Shown: piece after piece, positions 53,104 through 64,000 of the stretch
How positions within the stretch are numbered: position 1 is the stretch's first letter
Layout of the letters: the number at the start of each line of letters is the position of its first letter
Source of the DNA: Styela clava
Lineage: Eukaryota; Chordata; Ascidiacea; Stolidobranchia; Styelidae
Direction of reading: 5' to 3'
Assembly: GCF_964204865.1 (NCBI RefSeq)
Contig: NC_135251.1
Location: 14,322,001-14,386,000 of the forward strand
Length of the DNA stretch: 64,000 nucleotides
Notes under the pieces: model-generated
The model's input: the letters and a program-made list of their open reading frames with translations, nothing else
Databases searched by the model: none
What the model was told of the DNA's origin: nothing
Made by a program: the position numbers and the translations under genes

Positions 53104-55785
53104 GAAAATGTATTTGCATCACACATTTAGGTTTGATTTGGTGCTGGGATCGGTGAAACAAACTTTTTATTTTCGAATTTATTTTTTCACAAACACGTTC
53201 AATGAAATAGTGAGTTTTTTTGCCATTCATCATATATACATACACACGTACATATTTTGCTTCGAAGTCTATTGTAAAGCCTTCGCCGCCGCTTTGTGCC
53301 AAACTCCACCTATTTATCAATTTCTTAATTAATTTCTTAACCCGGGCTTTGTGCCATGTTATCGTTTGGGGGAGGATGCTGTTGTTTAATTGGTGTTATG
53401 GGGTTTATTTGCGTTTTAGTATGCCTATTGCGTGCAGTTTTACATCATATTGTCATGCTTTCGTGACATGAATTTATTATATTATTAATGTTAAATGAAT
53501 TTCAGAAAATTTGGTACCGAAAAACAGTAGCATTGGGTATATCGTCCAGAACTGCCTACAATTATCTGAAAGAGCTATAATAATTAGGAAGGACATACAG
53601 TTCTCGATGTTATTTCTAATGCTATTGACAGTTTGAAAACACTTGTGGTGGTTAAGAGTTTTAGTGCGATCAATTTTACTAATATGTTGTTCATGAGGTT
53701 ATGTATTTTATCCAATTTTGTAGTATCAGACGTGTCAAATTCTTATGATTAAATATATTAACCGTTGAAAGGGATTGTTTTATGCAATAGGTGGATACTG
53801 CAGTAGCGAGTAATAAATTGCCACCTTTGCAACATTTATGAACATTTTAACGTTGATTTTTTTGAACTTCTGTTTCAGTTACTTTCATTTCGATAAACTT
53901 TGTTCCAACCTTACTTGTTTAATTCAGATTTTAAGTCGTCTAGTCAAAATATCATCTACAATGAAATGAACCCATTTTAGCATAGACACTTTACATTTTA
54001 ATTAATCCTAATATTTCAACTTTTACTGGTTATTTTAGTGTCAAATAAATGAGTTTTAGGCATTCCTCCCCCTCTCGAATGTTGGAGTTTTTTGTTTGCG
54101 TCAATTTTTATGTTCTTGATTATTTTTTTCACAAACCCACCCGCCAGCATTGCGGGTGCTTGATAAGTTTCCTCCCAGCAAATTTATACAACCTTATTGT
54201 TCATTTTGTGACCAGCTAAATTTTTGTGCATTTGGTGTAACACAATATGCGTTATGTTCCGCTTATGAGAATGCCAATTGAATAAATGCCAAACACCACA
54301 GCTGATTCTTTGCATTGTTTGTGAGGTGAATCGGGGTTGGCAAAGTTTGCGGAGAATTTAAATACGGCTGATCGCACTGCTCGTGGCTCCACCGTGTGTG
54401 GTTGTCGGGATGGTCATTTGTGGAAGAGTTGCTTGGAGTAATAGTCGTCTTAAGGTGATTCACATGTCGACTTTTCGCATAGAAAATTAATTGGTAAATA
54501 TTTACATTCACCTTGCAATTAAGCTGTGGTGTATCTGCTCTCCTTTACAACTTTTGGACAAATATTAAAATCATGTCCTATATGAAAATAGGACTAAGGA
54601 ATCGGCACTACAATCGCTGTGATCCATTGCGTAATAATTGTAATTGCAAAACTAGATTTGTTAAAGATAAGGACAACGTATATACATAAATATATCTATT
54701 ACCGCAGTTAAACGGACCTGCCATAATTGCAGTATTTAAGCGGACGTCGTTCCTGTGTCCGTACCATTGTTTTTAAATACGTACACGGAGAGCGCGAGAG
54801 CCGTTGACAACTACGGAGAAAAAGAGTCAACAGAATCCTCTCGATAACGGACATAAAATTTTTGTCCGCTTAATTCGTCCACCTAATTCAGACCACGAAA
54901 TGTTTCAGCCTATTTCGCCACTAAGCCGGACCTCTTTTATATGTCACCCTGAATGCTACATAAATGATGTTGCTTTTGAAAATAATAACTTTTCAGTGCA
55001 TAACAAACACTTATTAATTCGCACAGCATATTGTTTATTTGACATCTATAAATGTAAACGGATATTCATTTTAGTACTACACATTTTGAAGTGTATGACC
55101 TCGCTTTAATTTCTGATGGATTCGAACCATGCAGCAATATTTATCACAGAGAATAGCGTTTCTTTTTCGATATTCAGTCTGTCGTACAAGGGAGCTGCAC
55201 TGTGTTTGGTGTTAAAAACATTCTTCCATGTCAAAAAATACTCAAAATGCAACGTGAAGGTAGAAAAACGAAACAAATTAATCCGAACGTGTTATGTATT
55301 TAAAACTGAGAAATACACAGAGCTTATCACAAATGAACAGAAAATCCCAACCAGAAATTTTGAAAAGATATATGAGATTGCTGAAAGGAATACAGGACTT
55401 CAATATTTGCTTGGATGTAGTCCACCATCAAACAATTCCAAGTTCGTAAACTAGAAAACGTATTATACCTTTCCGCTCGTGAGTCACCTTATGCCTCATC
55501 CGATCTGGAAGAATGCTTATCGCTCATCGACAAATATTTTGAACTGGAAATTTTTACACAATATCTCCTTTTCCCGTTCAGTTACGCTGTTTCTGGCAGT
55601 GTTTACGTGAAGTCTTTTGAATCTGGTATAAACTGTTAACTTCTGACATCTAATTTGAAGTAATAAATTTATATATATAAATCCTTGCGAGTGTTCGCTT
55701 TCGAGTTTTCTCAAGTTTTATGGGAGAGCAACACAATTTACTTTTATAAAACTAATAACATAATATATATATAATATATTTCTAG
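53104..55785. other. CPEB1 3' UTR and intergenic DNA; DNA-transposon relic
   Basis: The first part should hold the CPEB1 3' UTR; its polyadenylation site is not clear. At 54700-54920, CGGACATAAAATTTTTGTCC and GTCCGCTTAATTCGTCC blocks resemble a pogo/Tigger-type relic. The frame 55116-55454 (112 codons) is open and moderately complex but matches no family known to me; it could be an upstream exon of the lectin-like sequence that follows. Confidence 0.45.
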
Positions 55786-56661
55786 CATAAATGGTCAAAA
55801 AACACCTTTTATATTGGTGGAAACGACATAGCTAAAGAAGGAGATTGGAAGTGGCAGGATGGTACTGATGTAATAATGAGAGGAGAAGCGAAATATCAAA
55901 ACTGGTTTGTTTCCTAATTTTATCTAAGGAAATTGCAAAAACATAGACAATATATTTGGACACGAGTAGGTTGCAGTATTATAATTGCTATTCTCATAAC
56001 GTGAATTTGTCGGGATTTTCAATATTACAGGAGCAGTAATCAACCCAACGACGGGGCCACCAACCTCCATGATAAAGATTGCTTTTATTCAGTTGGCAGA
56101 AAGCGGTACCAGTGCGTTGATGTTTACTGTAATGAAAACTTCTAATACATTTGCCAGAAAGGTAATATTGATTTTTCTCTGTTCGTTTCATGAACTAACT
56201 CACCAAGATTATTATGTGTCATTTATCTTCAAATTCCGCATCGGGATTCAATGGCTCTTTCTTTAAAATACAAAGCATCAAAGGCAACCAGAGAAGGTAT
56301 TTTGCAACAAACTGCAGCACCGCGACACAAGTTGAAGGGTACAAAGCATGTAACAAAGTATCAACCGAAACTACAAGAAGAGTCCATCAATTCTTACAAA
56401 CCGGATCAGCAACATTGAATCTTCGAAACGCAAATATTGCAGATGGTGGATCTTACAGTTGTCGTTATCGAATTCGTAAAACTTAGAATTCTACATCGGT
56501 ATCACATGAAGGTAACCATAATTAATTATTTTGGTTTGTAATCTTTGCCTATTAATCTTGTGTTATTTATTTTTCTGTGGCTGGAAATCCCACAATTCAT
56601 CAAATATCGAATAACACCTGCAACTCTAACTTGATCATCTCATGGCAACCAAATAAAAAGG
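55786..56661 (+). pseudogene. C-type lectin / Ig-like / FN3-like receptor remnant
   Basis: Exon-like block 55786-55904 reads FYIGGNDIAKEGDWKWQDGT and ends in a donor. It joins in frame to 56031-56161 (NWSSNQPND, then CFYSVGRKRYQCVDVYCNEN). Together they form the second half of a C-type lectin domain, with a QPN sugar-binding-type motif. Just before the expected final cysteine motif (YICQK) an in-frame TAA (56143-56145) interrupts it. At 56214-56486 follows an Ig-like segment with ATLNLRNANIADGGSYSCRY, the classic D-x-G-x-Y-x-C. Near 56590-56661 CNSNLIISWQPN resembles a fibronectin III strand. The first half of the lectin domain and a signal peptide were not found. Such lectin plus Ig/FN3 combinations are typical of cell-surface recognition proteins. 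The stop and an unsatisfactory acceptor before the Ig block suggest a dead or misassembled gene. Confidence 0.55.
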
Positions 56662-56724
56662 TATTTGGATCCCCACACAAGTGAGTTGACCATTATGCAT
56701 ATTTATGCATCAAGTACAAGATTT

Positions 56725-56963
56725 TGGGTGCTCCCGAAGTATGCGAACCAAGATGGCGGACATCGGAACGTAACACGGGTAACAGGTTAGGGTTAGGCGA
56801 TAATTTTTTTCCAATTTTCCTTATTTTAGTCCTATTATCAGTTCGAAGACTAGCCAAGAGCCTCCCGTAGTATTTATACCTAAAATTATGGCCTAACCCT
56901 AACCTAGTACACATATTACATTCCGATGTCCGCCATCTTGGTTCGCATACTTCGGGAGCCCCA
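56725..56963. mobile_element. Foldback MITE, ~239 bp, ~40-bp inverted ends with AAGATGGCGG
   Basis: The left arm GGGTGCTCCCGAAGTATGCG continues AACCAAGATGGCGGACATCGGAA. The reversed right arm is the same apart from one base near the tip. Inner parts also pair (AGGTTAGGGTTAGG / CCTAACCCTAACCT). Flanks AGATTTT and AGATTAT may be a 7-bp target duplication. Related arms occur at 18297-18375 and 61073-61100. Confidence 0.85.
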
Positions 56964-57712
56964 GATTATGTTTATTCTCCAACCTCTGCTCTAAATAAAG
57001 CTCTGGATAAGCCACCAATATCTGTGGTCATTTTCTGACAATATTGTAGTGAACGAGATGTTAATTACTTGTTGTCAAAATTATTACACTTTTTGCTGGG
57101 ATCATGGGTATTAAGGTTGGTCGAATCTTTTTCCTGTAACGTCAACATGAGCAATCCTATCATGCTATTACTACCCGACACCGTCGTGCATAATGATAAA
57201 CAGGGTATAAACAATTAATTCTATGTCCACGGAGACGTCAACTTTCTAATACAATTTCAATCATGAGAGGTTAAGGGTCATTAATAACAAATATATAATG
57301 ATTAATATTGTGCAAAAGTTTCTTGTATTATTATTAGTGTAAATTCTATTCTGTTTCATAGAATAGAAGTGAGTCCGACCTCAGGTAGGTCAACAAGATG
57401 AGTGGATTCGCCAACATCTGAGAAGCAGTCAACTTCAATAACCAGTTTGCCGCCTACCAAGACCGACCAAATAAAAGTACGCAATATTAGTATAATACAG
57501 TACATGCATCTCAGTCATATGCAATATATATAATACTTCTTTTTGTGATTACATTTTCTCTGGTGAGATAGCCATGGTAGCCTACATTGAGTCATTTTAT
57601 ATGCTTCAATTGTGATAAAAAAAAACTACTTTTTTCGTGAAGTTTGAAGCTACCTGGCTATTCTGCCAACTTATACACGTTGCGGTATTAAAATGTTCTC
57701 AAATTTTTTTTT

Positions 57713-58134
57713 GTCAGATAACTTCATGTGTAACGAAAGAAATTTGCCCAACAAAATATTCTACCACACGAAGCGAAAAACAGGGGAAGCAACTTTATCT
57801 GTTAAATCGTCGTCAGTTGCTCTGTACAAGAATACGCATACTTGCGTCGTTTCGTGTCAGATAACTTCATGTGTAACGAAAGAAATTTATCCAACCAAAT
57901 ATTCTACCACACGAAACAACAGGGGAAGCAACTTTATCTGTTGAATCGTCGTCTGTTGCTCTGTACAAGAATACGCATGCTTGCGTCGTTTCGTGTCAGA
58001 TAACTTCATGTGTAACGAAAGAAATTTATCCAACCAAATATTCTATCACACGAAACAACAGGGGAAGCAACTTTATCTGTTGAATCGTCGTCTGTTGCTC
58101 TGTACAAGAATACGCATACTTGCGTCATTTCGTG
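57713..58134 (+). repeat. Three-copy tandem repeat, period 139-143 bp
   Basis: Copies start at 57713, 57856 and 57995, each with GTCAGATAACTTCATGTGTA. Copies 2 and 3 are nearly identical; copy 1 has four more bases and more substitutions. In one frame copy 1 reads GEATLSVKSSSVALYKNTHT followed by C, which resembles the end of an Ig domain. Copies 2 and 3 lose that frame. It may be a decayed, duplicated Ig-type exon of the neighbouring receptor sequence. Confidence 0.9.
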
Positions 58135-61100
58135 GGTATTACCTAACAAGACAGAAACTGGAAATTCATATATCGTGGTCAATTGGTCAATATGTGCATT
58201 ATCGATTATTACTTGCAATCGTAGATAAACTCGAAGTCTTGGTTCTCCGCGCTTATACTACATCATCTTATCATCACCACCAATTTTTAAAGGTATTCTT
58301 GGTTAAAAGTATAACAACCGATGACACAACATGAGTGTTTTTAATGCAACTTTACCTGATGATTTATAGGAACTGAATCTAACTTCGCAAGATTCAAACT
58401 TGAAGACAAACACAAAACTCATAGATGTGACGTCATTATCCCTGTATTTATTCAAACCTGGACCAAATCGCAACTGTTCCGCTTCGATCCAAACATTCAA
58501 TTGTGTTTGACCTGTCCAAGGTTCTCGTGTGGGAAACCAACATGTATCAATTGAATTCAGTAATTGTTTGAATTTTTACAGTTACTATACTGAATTAAAA
58601 ATGATCATTGATAATTTTGTCACTCAAATAGTCCTAATGAAATTGTGATTAAGTTTAAATTCTTGCCTTTGCCACGCTTCGTTTTCAGCATGAAAGTTTG
58701 TAAATATTGTTCAAAGCCCTGATATTAGAAATTTCTAGAATGTGTTTATTTGTTATTAATTAGCCGATATTAGAAAAATATGCAACCTATTTCAATATAT
58801 ATATATATATATATGATTTTGTCTGAAACCTAAATCACTATTAAGTTTCAAAAAAGATACTAACTGCTGTTCTGAGAACTACATTTTTTGAAACGAAACT
58901 TTATTGCAGTAACTTATGACTTTAGCAGACACCAGTTGACGTGAGACATTAAACAGGTCATTTTCTTCAAAAAATTAGGAAATTTGGAAAACACTTCATG
59001 AAATATATATTGTTTAAAAAACTATTCTTTCGGTTTATGAATAACGTCATTTAAATATTCATTGAAAACGAATTGGATGGGACAAGTTCAAAAGATTTTA
59101 ACCGCCAACAATATTTCTCCTCTCTGAACAATTTTGATGCAAACAATTACAACGTAGATTAAGCAGCATTTGCCATTTTTCAGAGAATGCTCGAACACAA
59201 TACAACACCGCCCGGAGTTTTTAACTGTTTTACTGACCCATTGCATGTAAAAAAAGATTATATTCTGAAACAGGAGAAATTGTTCATTTTGTTTTTCGAA
59301 TTGAAACTCAATTAAAACTAAATATGATTCAAAATAGATGTGATTGATAGTGTATAGCAAATAATGACAAAAATTTTTTTTTATGAGTTTATCAAGTCAA
59401 ATTGATGGCTATTCAACGACAATATCCCAAATGTAATATTTTTTTACCTTGTAAATTGCTCTTACAACTTTAATAATATCTGTTATAGTGAATGATGCAT
59501 CATTATTTACCTACAATGAAAATCTAGCTATGTAACTAAATTTTTTAATGTTGTTGCTCTGTAGACGAGTTTCACATTCTGAAGTTTGCAGATAACTTAT
59601 GCTAAGCACAAAGCTCTAAAGAATTCTTTTGAAAGTCAAAATCTAATCGTATGATTTTTTTTAAAGCTTCTCAATAATTGACAAAACAAATGGTGCTGTT
59701 TTGTTTTGTTCCTTTGATACATCCCTCGTGTAATTTTGATCAATTTCGTTTTGTCTGCATGTCAACCGCAATGATACAAATATTGAACAAGATATTGAAA
59801 TGTCCACAATAGTTTTTTTAATACCTCGTTAAATGATAAGAACAGTTGAACGATATCTGCAATCCTTTGCGAGTATTTGTCAAACCCAATTTTTCGCTGA
59901 AAGGATAAACAATGGGAATTATATATTATATTGTAAAAATCATAGTTACATACCGTGTTGAGTCATGTCAAGTCATCTCAAAAGTAAAAGAGGATAATTC
60001 TTGCATTACAAAACTGAAATTTCGAAATATATATGAGGTAAAAAAGGGCGGGAGGCACGTATTTATTAGAAACAAAAACATTATAGTGCGTTATAGTTTT
60101 ATCAAAAATTATATAAGAAAATAGGCAACTTCTACCTTATTTACAAAGGCTTCTGTCACAAGTAGCCTAATAACAAAATGAAAAAAGTGTTGAAATTCAT
60201 TATGCAGATCTGTGTACAGGGTAAATAACCCCTTTGCGATTTTGCTTCAATTAAATATTGTCAAAGACTTATCTAACGTTCTAAAATTGAATGATTCGGC
60301 TAAATTTTGTAAGAAAAGAATTGAGAAAGCCTTTGGTTTTCATATTCCGCAAAAAGCTGGAAATTCTATGCTTGCATCTATAGTCAATGAGCCTGGTCAT
60401 ATAGTCACGCGGTTCGGATATCATAACATACTTCGCCATACAGACTGTGGACATTACGATATATTGATTCGGATTGGCGACTCAAAATAAACTTGACCTG
60501 TTAATTGATTCAGCTATTCAGACAAACCAAAGAAAATGAATATTTCTCGAATTGCGAACAATGAACAATGAGGAGAATATGAGGAATGTTAAATCTCTAT
60601 AAATAAATATGTTTCTAGATTTGATTTCCCCCTGTGATAATATTTTTCACTATACGCCAGCGCTCTTTCCATTTCATTATTCCTTGATTAAGTTTGTCTG
60701 CATAAAAACGTCACCTTTTTACATTTTGTTAACACCAAATTAGAAAAGCGCCAACAGACTTACTCAACGTATGAGTCGCTCGCTATACGGAGTCTAGTAG
60801 AAATTTACTACATTGTAGTATACTTTGAAAAAGTCATTTTTCTGCGATTTATATTTCGCTTTGCCTCTTTTTTCATACACAAATCATAATGCCTACAGCC
60901 CTACATCATACGTATGCGCTCTACAATGTGCCACTAGCTACCTCATTGCTTCAGCCAATACTTCCACGTCAGCAATTACTTTACTTACTTCTTTTCATCT
61001 TCAATATCAGACTAAATATTAATTAATAAGAGAACGATACTGTATAATATATGGACACGATGACCGGTGTTTCTTTAGTATGCGTACCAAGATGGCGGAT

Positions 61101-61655
61101 GCTCGTTTCTATTAATTTCCACCCTGGGACAGTGCTCGCACTCGCTGATGCTATACTCTTTTATTTTCGTGGCGCTTCGCTGGTCTATATTAGGGTTACC
61201 ATATTCGAAAGAGTCAAATTCCGGACATATTTTTTTACGAGACGTTATATCGCGAATTTTTTTTTGGCTTTTATGACGTCATAACCGCATATTTGACCCA
61301 TGCGAGGTGCAGTCTGCCCAATTATAAAGTATGTAGGACTACTTGGTTGGAAGTATAATATTCGTATTTCAAACGGATTTTTCTTTTCGGTGGAACTATT
61401 CTTGAGCAGATATATTGCAGCAAGTTGCATAATGGTTGCACAATAAAAAAAAAATCGAAAGTCGGGAAGGGGGAGCAGGTTGTGCACCGTTGCCCTAAAT
61501 ATAGCTACGGACCGTCATTGAAAAAAATTTCAACTTTAATCTCAAATAATAATGACAATTAGGTTGTGCCGAACAGGGAAAACTAATTGAAGACACGCTT
61601 GTAAGTCAAGTCACTACAAATTTACTCTTCTGACCATGCATATTTTTCTGAAGAT
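58135..61655. other. Intergenic, no recognised gene; repeat ends
   Basis: A cysteine-containing open stretch at 58370-58555 (RCDVIIPVFIQTWTKSQLFR, CLTCP) follows an acceptor-like TTATAG, but I cannot assign it. An (AT)n tract lies at about 58798-58814. The frame 60212-60490 has no motif. Near 61073 is a lone AGTATGCGTACCAAGATGGC (arm of the foldback family), and near 61193 a TTAGGGTTACCATATTCG end. Confidence 0.45.
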
Positions 61656-63530
61656 CTAATTCTCCTCAATAGGGCCTTGTCTGATTTTAAAAATGAAAAA
61701 AAATTCACTACAGCGCATATTTTTGAAATTATATTGAACAGTCAATATGCCTTTCATGGTCGCAACGCTCAGCTTGTTTCTCTCTTCAGTCCACTGACTT
61801 TGCATCAGGGAAAAGACTCTCTCTACATTGGCCTTGTGGGATGTAACAGCAAAGAAAAACTGTACAATCCTTAAAATTTCTGAGTGTCATGTGATGTTCG
61901 TAGACTGATCGAAATATTTGCACCATTTCTTATGCGTTGGCAGTTTAATAAATTCTTCGTCCTGTACGTAACTTTCCACAAACTGCCTCAAGTTACAGAT
62001 TTGGTCAAAGCACTTTGCATCGTCCACATCGACCCCTTTGCCAATCAGATATTCCAGGCAAGGCTCTACATCCTTCCAACTTGGTATCTCGTTCAAGGTC
62101 ATCCATTTGAAACAAGTAAACTCTTCCATTGGTTTCATCCATTTACACAGGTACTCCAGGCATCTCTCATAGAGGTTTGCAACTTCGGAAAGAAAATTGT
62201 TACATTCATCTTCATATCCCTCTTCTCTATTTTCATTTAAAAGCCTTTTAACCGTCAAGGACATAAAGCTTTCATTCTTCCTTTCCACAAGCACCTTATG
62301 AACCAGCTCCAAATTTTCTAGCACTTCTGCGACGGAATTGTTTTTTCTCTCAACGACTTGAATACGTCCATGAAACACGGACATCAGTGAGTGCATATGC
62401 CAAAGGTATAACACGCTCATTTCATTCTCAAAGAACCGTTTAATAACTATTGGTGGATGTTCTTGTGACAAAAAGTAGGACTTCAGGGGTGAAAACATTT
62501 CTAACAATCTTGAAATTCCAGGAAACAAGGAGAGCCAGCGAGTCTTGCTATGAGAGAGCAGTCTCTTGTATTCACAATTTGCAAATTCACAGTATTCTTT
62601 CAGTTGTTCAGTTCTAACTGTGTAAATAGAAAAATATTGATATATCTTATTGATATTATTTTCAATATCGATGTTCATTCTTTCAGCGCCATGATGAATA
62701 CAATTGTTCAAAACGTGTGCTGGGCAGCCAACCCCAATCAATGACGGGTTTAATATTTTCTTTAACTTTGCAAACACATTGTTTCCTTGGTCATTACGTC
62801 GAAGTCCTCCAAACATAGTATTGCAGTTGTCTCCTGTAAATGACACATATTTTTTCAAAAGCATCATTTTTTCTAAAGTGTCTTTTATATAAGTGGCGAT
62901 TGTGTCGGCAGTCTCGTTTGCCTTGTTTGTAAACTCAATCAATTTTGATTGCAAACCACCATTCCTCCAGTCAAAATATTGAACAATTGTAGGAAATAAT
63001 TTCAGTTCATTGTGATTGCTGCCATCTGTTGCAACGCCAAAATACGCGATATCGTTTTCTTCAAAACTTTTCAGAACGGCATCAATAGAATATTGCGCAA
63101 GAACGCTAGTAACAACTTTTTCTGTCTTTGTGCGGCCGCTACTGAACTTCTTCGCTACATTAGAATCAGGGAAAATCTTTTTAAATGAAGCAGATGTACA
63201 GTCCATGGACAAAAAGCTATGATGATGCTTAAAGACGTGGAATGCAAGCGTACCTTCTGCGGCAGTGATTTCATCTTCGCATTTGCTTCCTGCTGTAGCA
63301 AAATAATTTGTCATTTTCGTTGATGCAACAGCCCCTCTTACTGCTTTGCGATGTTTTTCCGATTGCAGATGTGTGTTTAAATCACCATTACCTTTGTGCA
63401 CGATAGATATATAGGTTCCTGATTTGCAAACCAAGCATTCTGCCTCATAAACATTCCTGCCTTTTCTAAAACATGGATGTTTTTCTTGCATCTCGTTAGT
63501 GAATGTGCACTTTCTTTTAAAATTAGCCAT
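61656..63530 (-). pseudogene. hAT transposase with BED-like zinc finger, one in-frame TGA
   Basis: From ATG 63530 the frame runs 547 codons to TGA (61889-61887), then continues in the same frame for 76 more codons to TAG at 61656. The N-terminus has a zinc-finger-like region (CLVC...H...H, LNTHLQSEKHRKAV). The catalytic core includes FGVATDGSNHNELKLFP and SFTGDNCNTMFGG, followed by LLSHSKTRWLSLFPGISRLL. After the TGA lies the C-terminal hAT dimerisation block (NVERVFSLMQSQW, ERNKLSVATMKGIL). The stop thus separates catalytic core and dimerisation motif, so the gene is probably recently inactivated, or the TGA is a sequencing error or is removed by splicing. It is a transposon gene, or one domesticated from it. 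Terminal repeats were not identified. Confidence 0.87.
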
Positions 63531-64000
63531 TTGAAATAATATCTTCTTACAATAAATACAACCCAACTAAAAATACATAATCTAAAAAACAAAGTAATTT
63601 ACCATCAGACTAACTGAACCAAAAGGCTATAGGGACTATCACGGGTCTCATGTACTTTCTTACCTGAATAACTTCTAGTGGGCGTGGCGTAACAATTTTT
63701 GGATATATGATTCCTGACCCGCACCTGATGACGTCATCCAAAAATTACGTCACTGCGACGTCACAATAACGAAATACAGCTTGCCAAAGTATAGCGACGG
63801 TCACCCGTAATGGCGCCTACGAGTATGTCAACAAACTCAATACGTCAGCGTCCTCTCTCTTATCGGGGTCGTTGTACAGAGCTCAAAATAAACAAGAATC
63901 ACAAGCGACTAAATTGTCGCCAGGGAACGTTCACGATATCCCATTCTGACCAATTTCTGTCCAGCAATAGCTCATGTATCGTGCTACAATCTAAAATAGA
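63531..64000. other. Window end; dispersed repeat copy 3
   Basis: 63644-63790 is the best copy of the dispersed repeat, with GGCGTAACAATTTTTGGATA and paired GACGTCA/TACGTCA motifs. The rest to the window edge shows no gene. Confidence 0.6.

Noticed and set aside
55105-55135. tRNA-like B box (GGATTCGAACC)
   Set aside because: No A box or cloverleaf could be built around it.
56770-56905. Telomere-like TTAGGGTTAGG / CCTAACCCTAACC
   Set aside because: Only two units on each side, and they are inner arms of a foldback element; not a telomeric array.
57713-58134. CRISPR array
   Set aside because: Only three copies, the repeat unit itself is ~140 bp with no spacers, and the DNA is animal.
60212-60490. 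A 92-codon plus-strand frame
   Set aside because: No family motif and no splice or promoter context; cannot be supported as a gene.

Overview
The window is AT-rich animal nuclear DNA. Genes have spliceosomal introns with GT..AG ends, and the products are metazoan families (CPEB1, ORP5/8, ZFPL1, a SETMAR-type SET protein, TSTD2, SAMD10/12, PNPO). Transposon relics fill the space between genes. The mix of compact or intronless genes, one operon-like gene pair, and lectin/Ig-type sequence suits a marine invertebrate deuterostome, most likely a tunicate. That placement is an inference; nothing in the sequence proves the species.

Left part (1-13 kb): two minus-strand genes. TSTD2 (four coding exons, 414 aa) is a zinc-finger/rhodanese protein. 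The ORP5/8-type lipid-transfer protein (804 aa) is encoded without introns and ends in a membrane anchor. The flanks carry hAT-like terminal repeats but no other recognisable gene.

Middle-left (13-29 kb): a gene desert built of nested transposons. Three hAT-type elements are delimited by terminal repeats plus 8-bp target duplications (15012-18779, 19703-20609 with one TSD mismatch, 21175-22566). There is also a 679-bp segmental duplication and a broken RPL10 retrocopy with a duplicated fragment. Small foldbacks, microsatellites and a run of 26 C complete it.

Centre (29-38.4 kb): four genes. On the plus strand are an intronless SAMD10/12-like protein, an intronless SETMAR-like histone methyltransferase and ZFPL1 (seven coding exons, 383 aa). 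Only 68 bases separate the SET stop from the ZFPL1 start, with AATAAA overlapping the SET stop and a splice-acceptor-like tract just behind it: the layout of an operon resolved by trans-splicing. PNPO (vitamin B6 oxidase) lies on the minus strand, convergent and intronless.

Right part (38-64 kb): minisatellite and MITEs (39-43 kb), a decayed L1/Tx1-like LINE (45-47.7 kb, minus), then CPEB1 (twelve coding exons, 622 aa, plus). The last CPEB1 intron starts with an in-frame stop, then a 27-bp hairpin containing AATAAA, suggesting an alternative end that removes half of the ZZ zinc finger. Downstream (55.7-58.2 kb) is a broken lectin-Ig-FN3-like receptor sequence with a tandem 139-143-bp repeat. 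The window ends with a nearly intact hAT transposase gene interrupted by one TGA.

Splice sites were placed by reading frame, GT/AG signals and family knowledge. Every multi-exon model listed keeps an open frame across all junctions and has a total length divisible by three.
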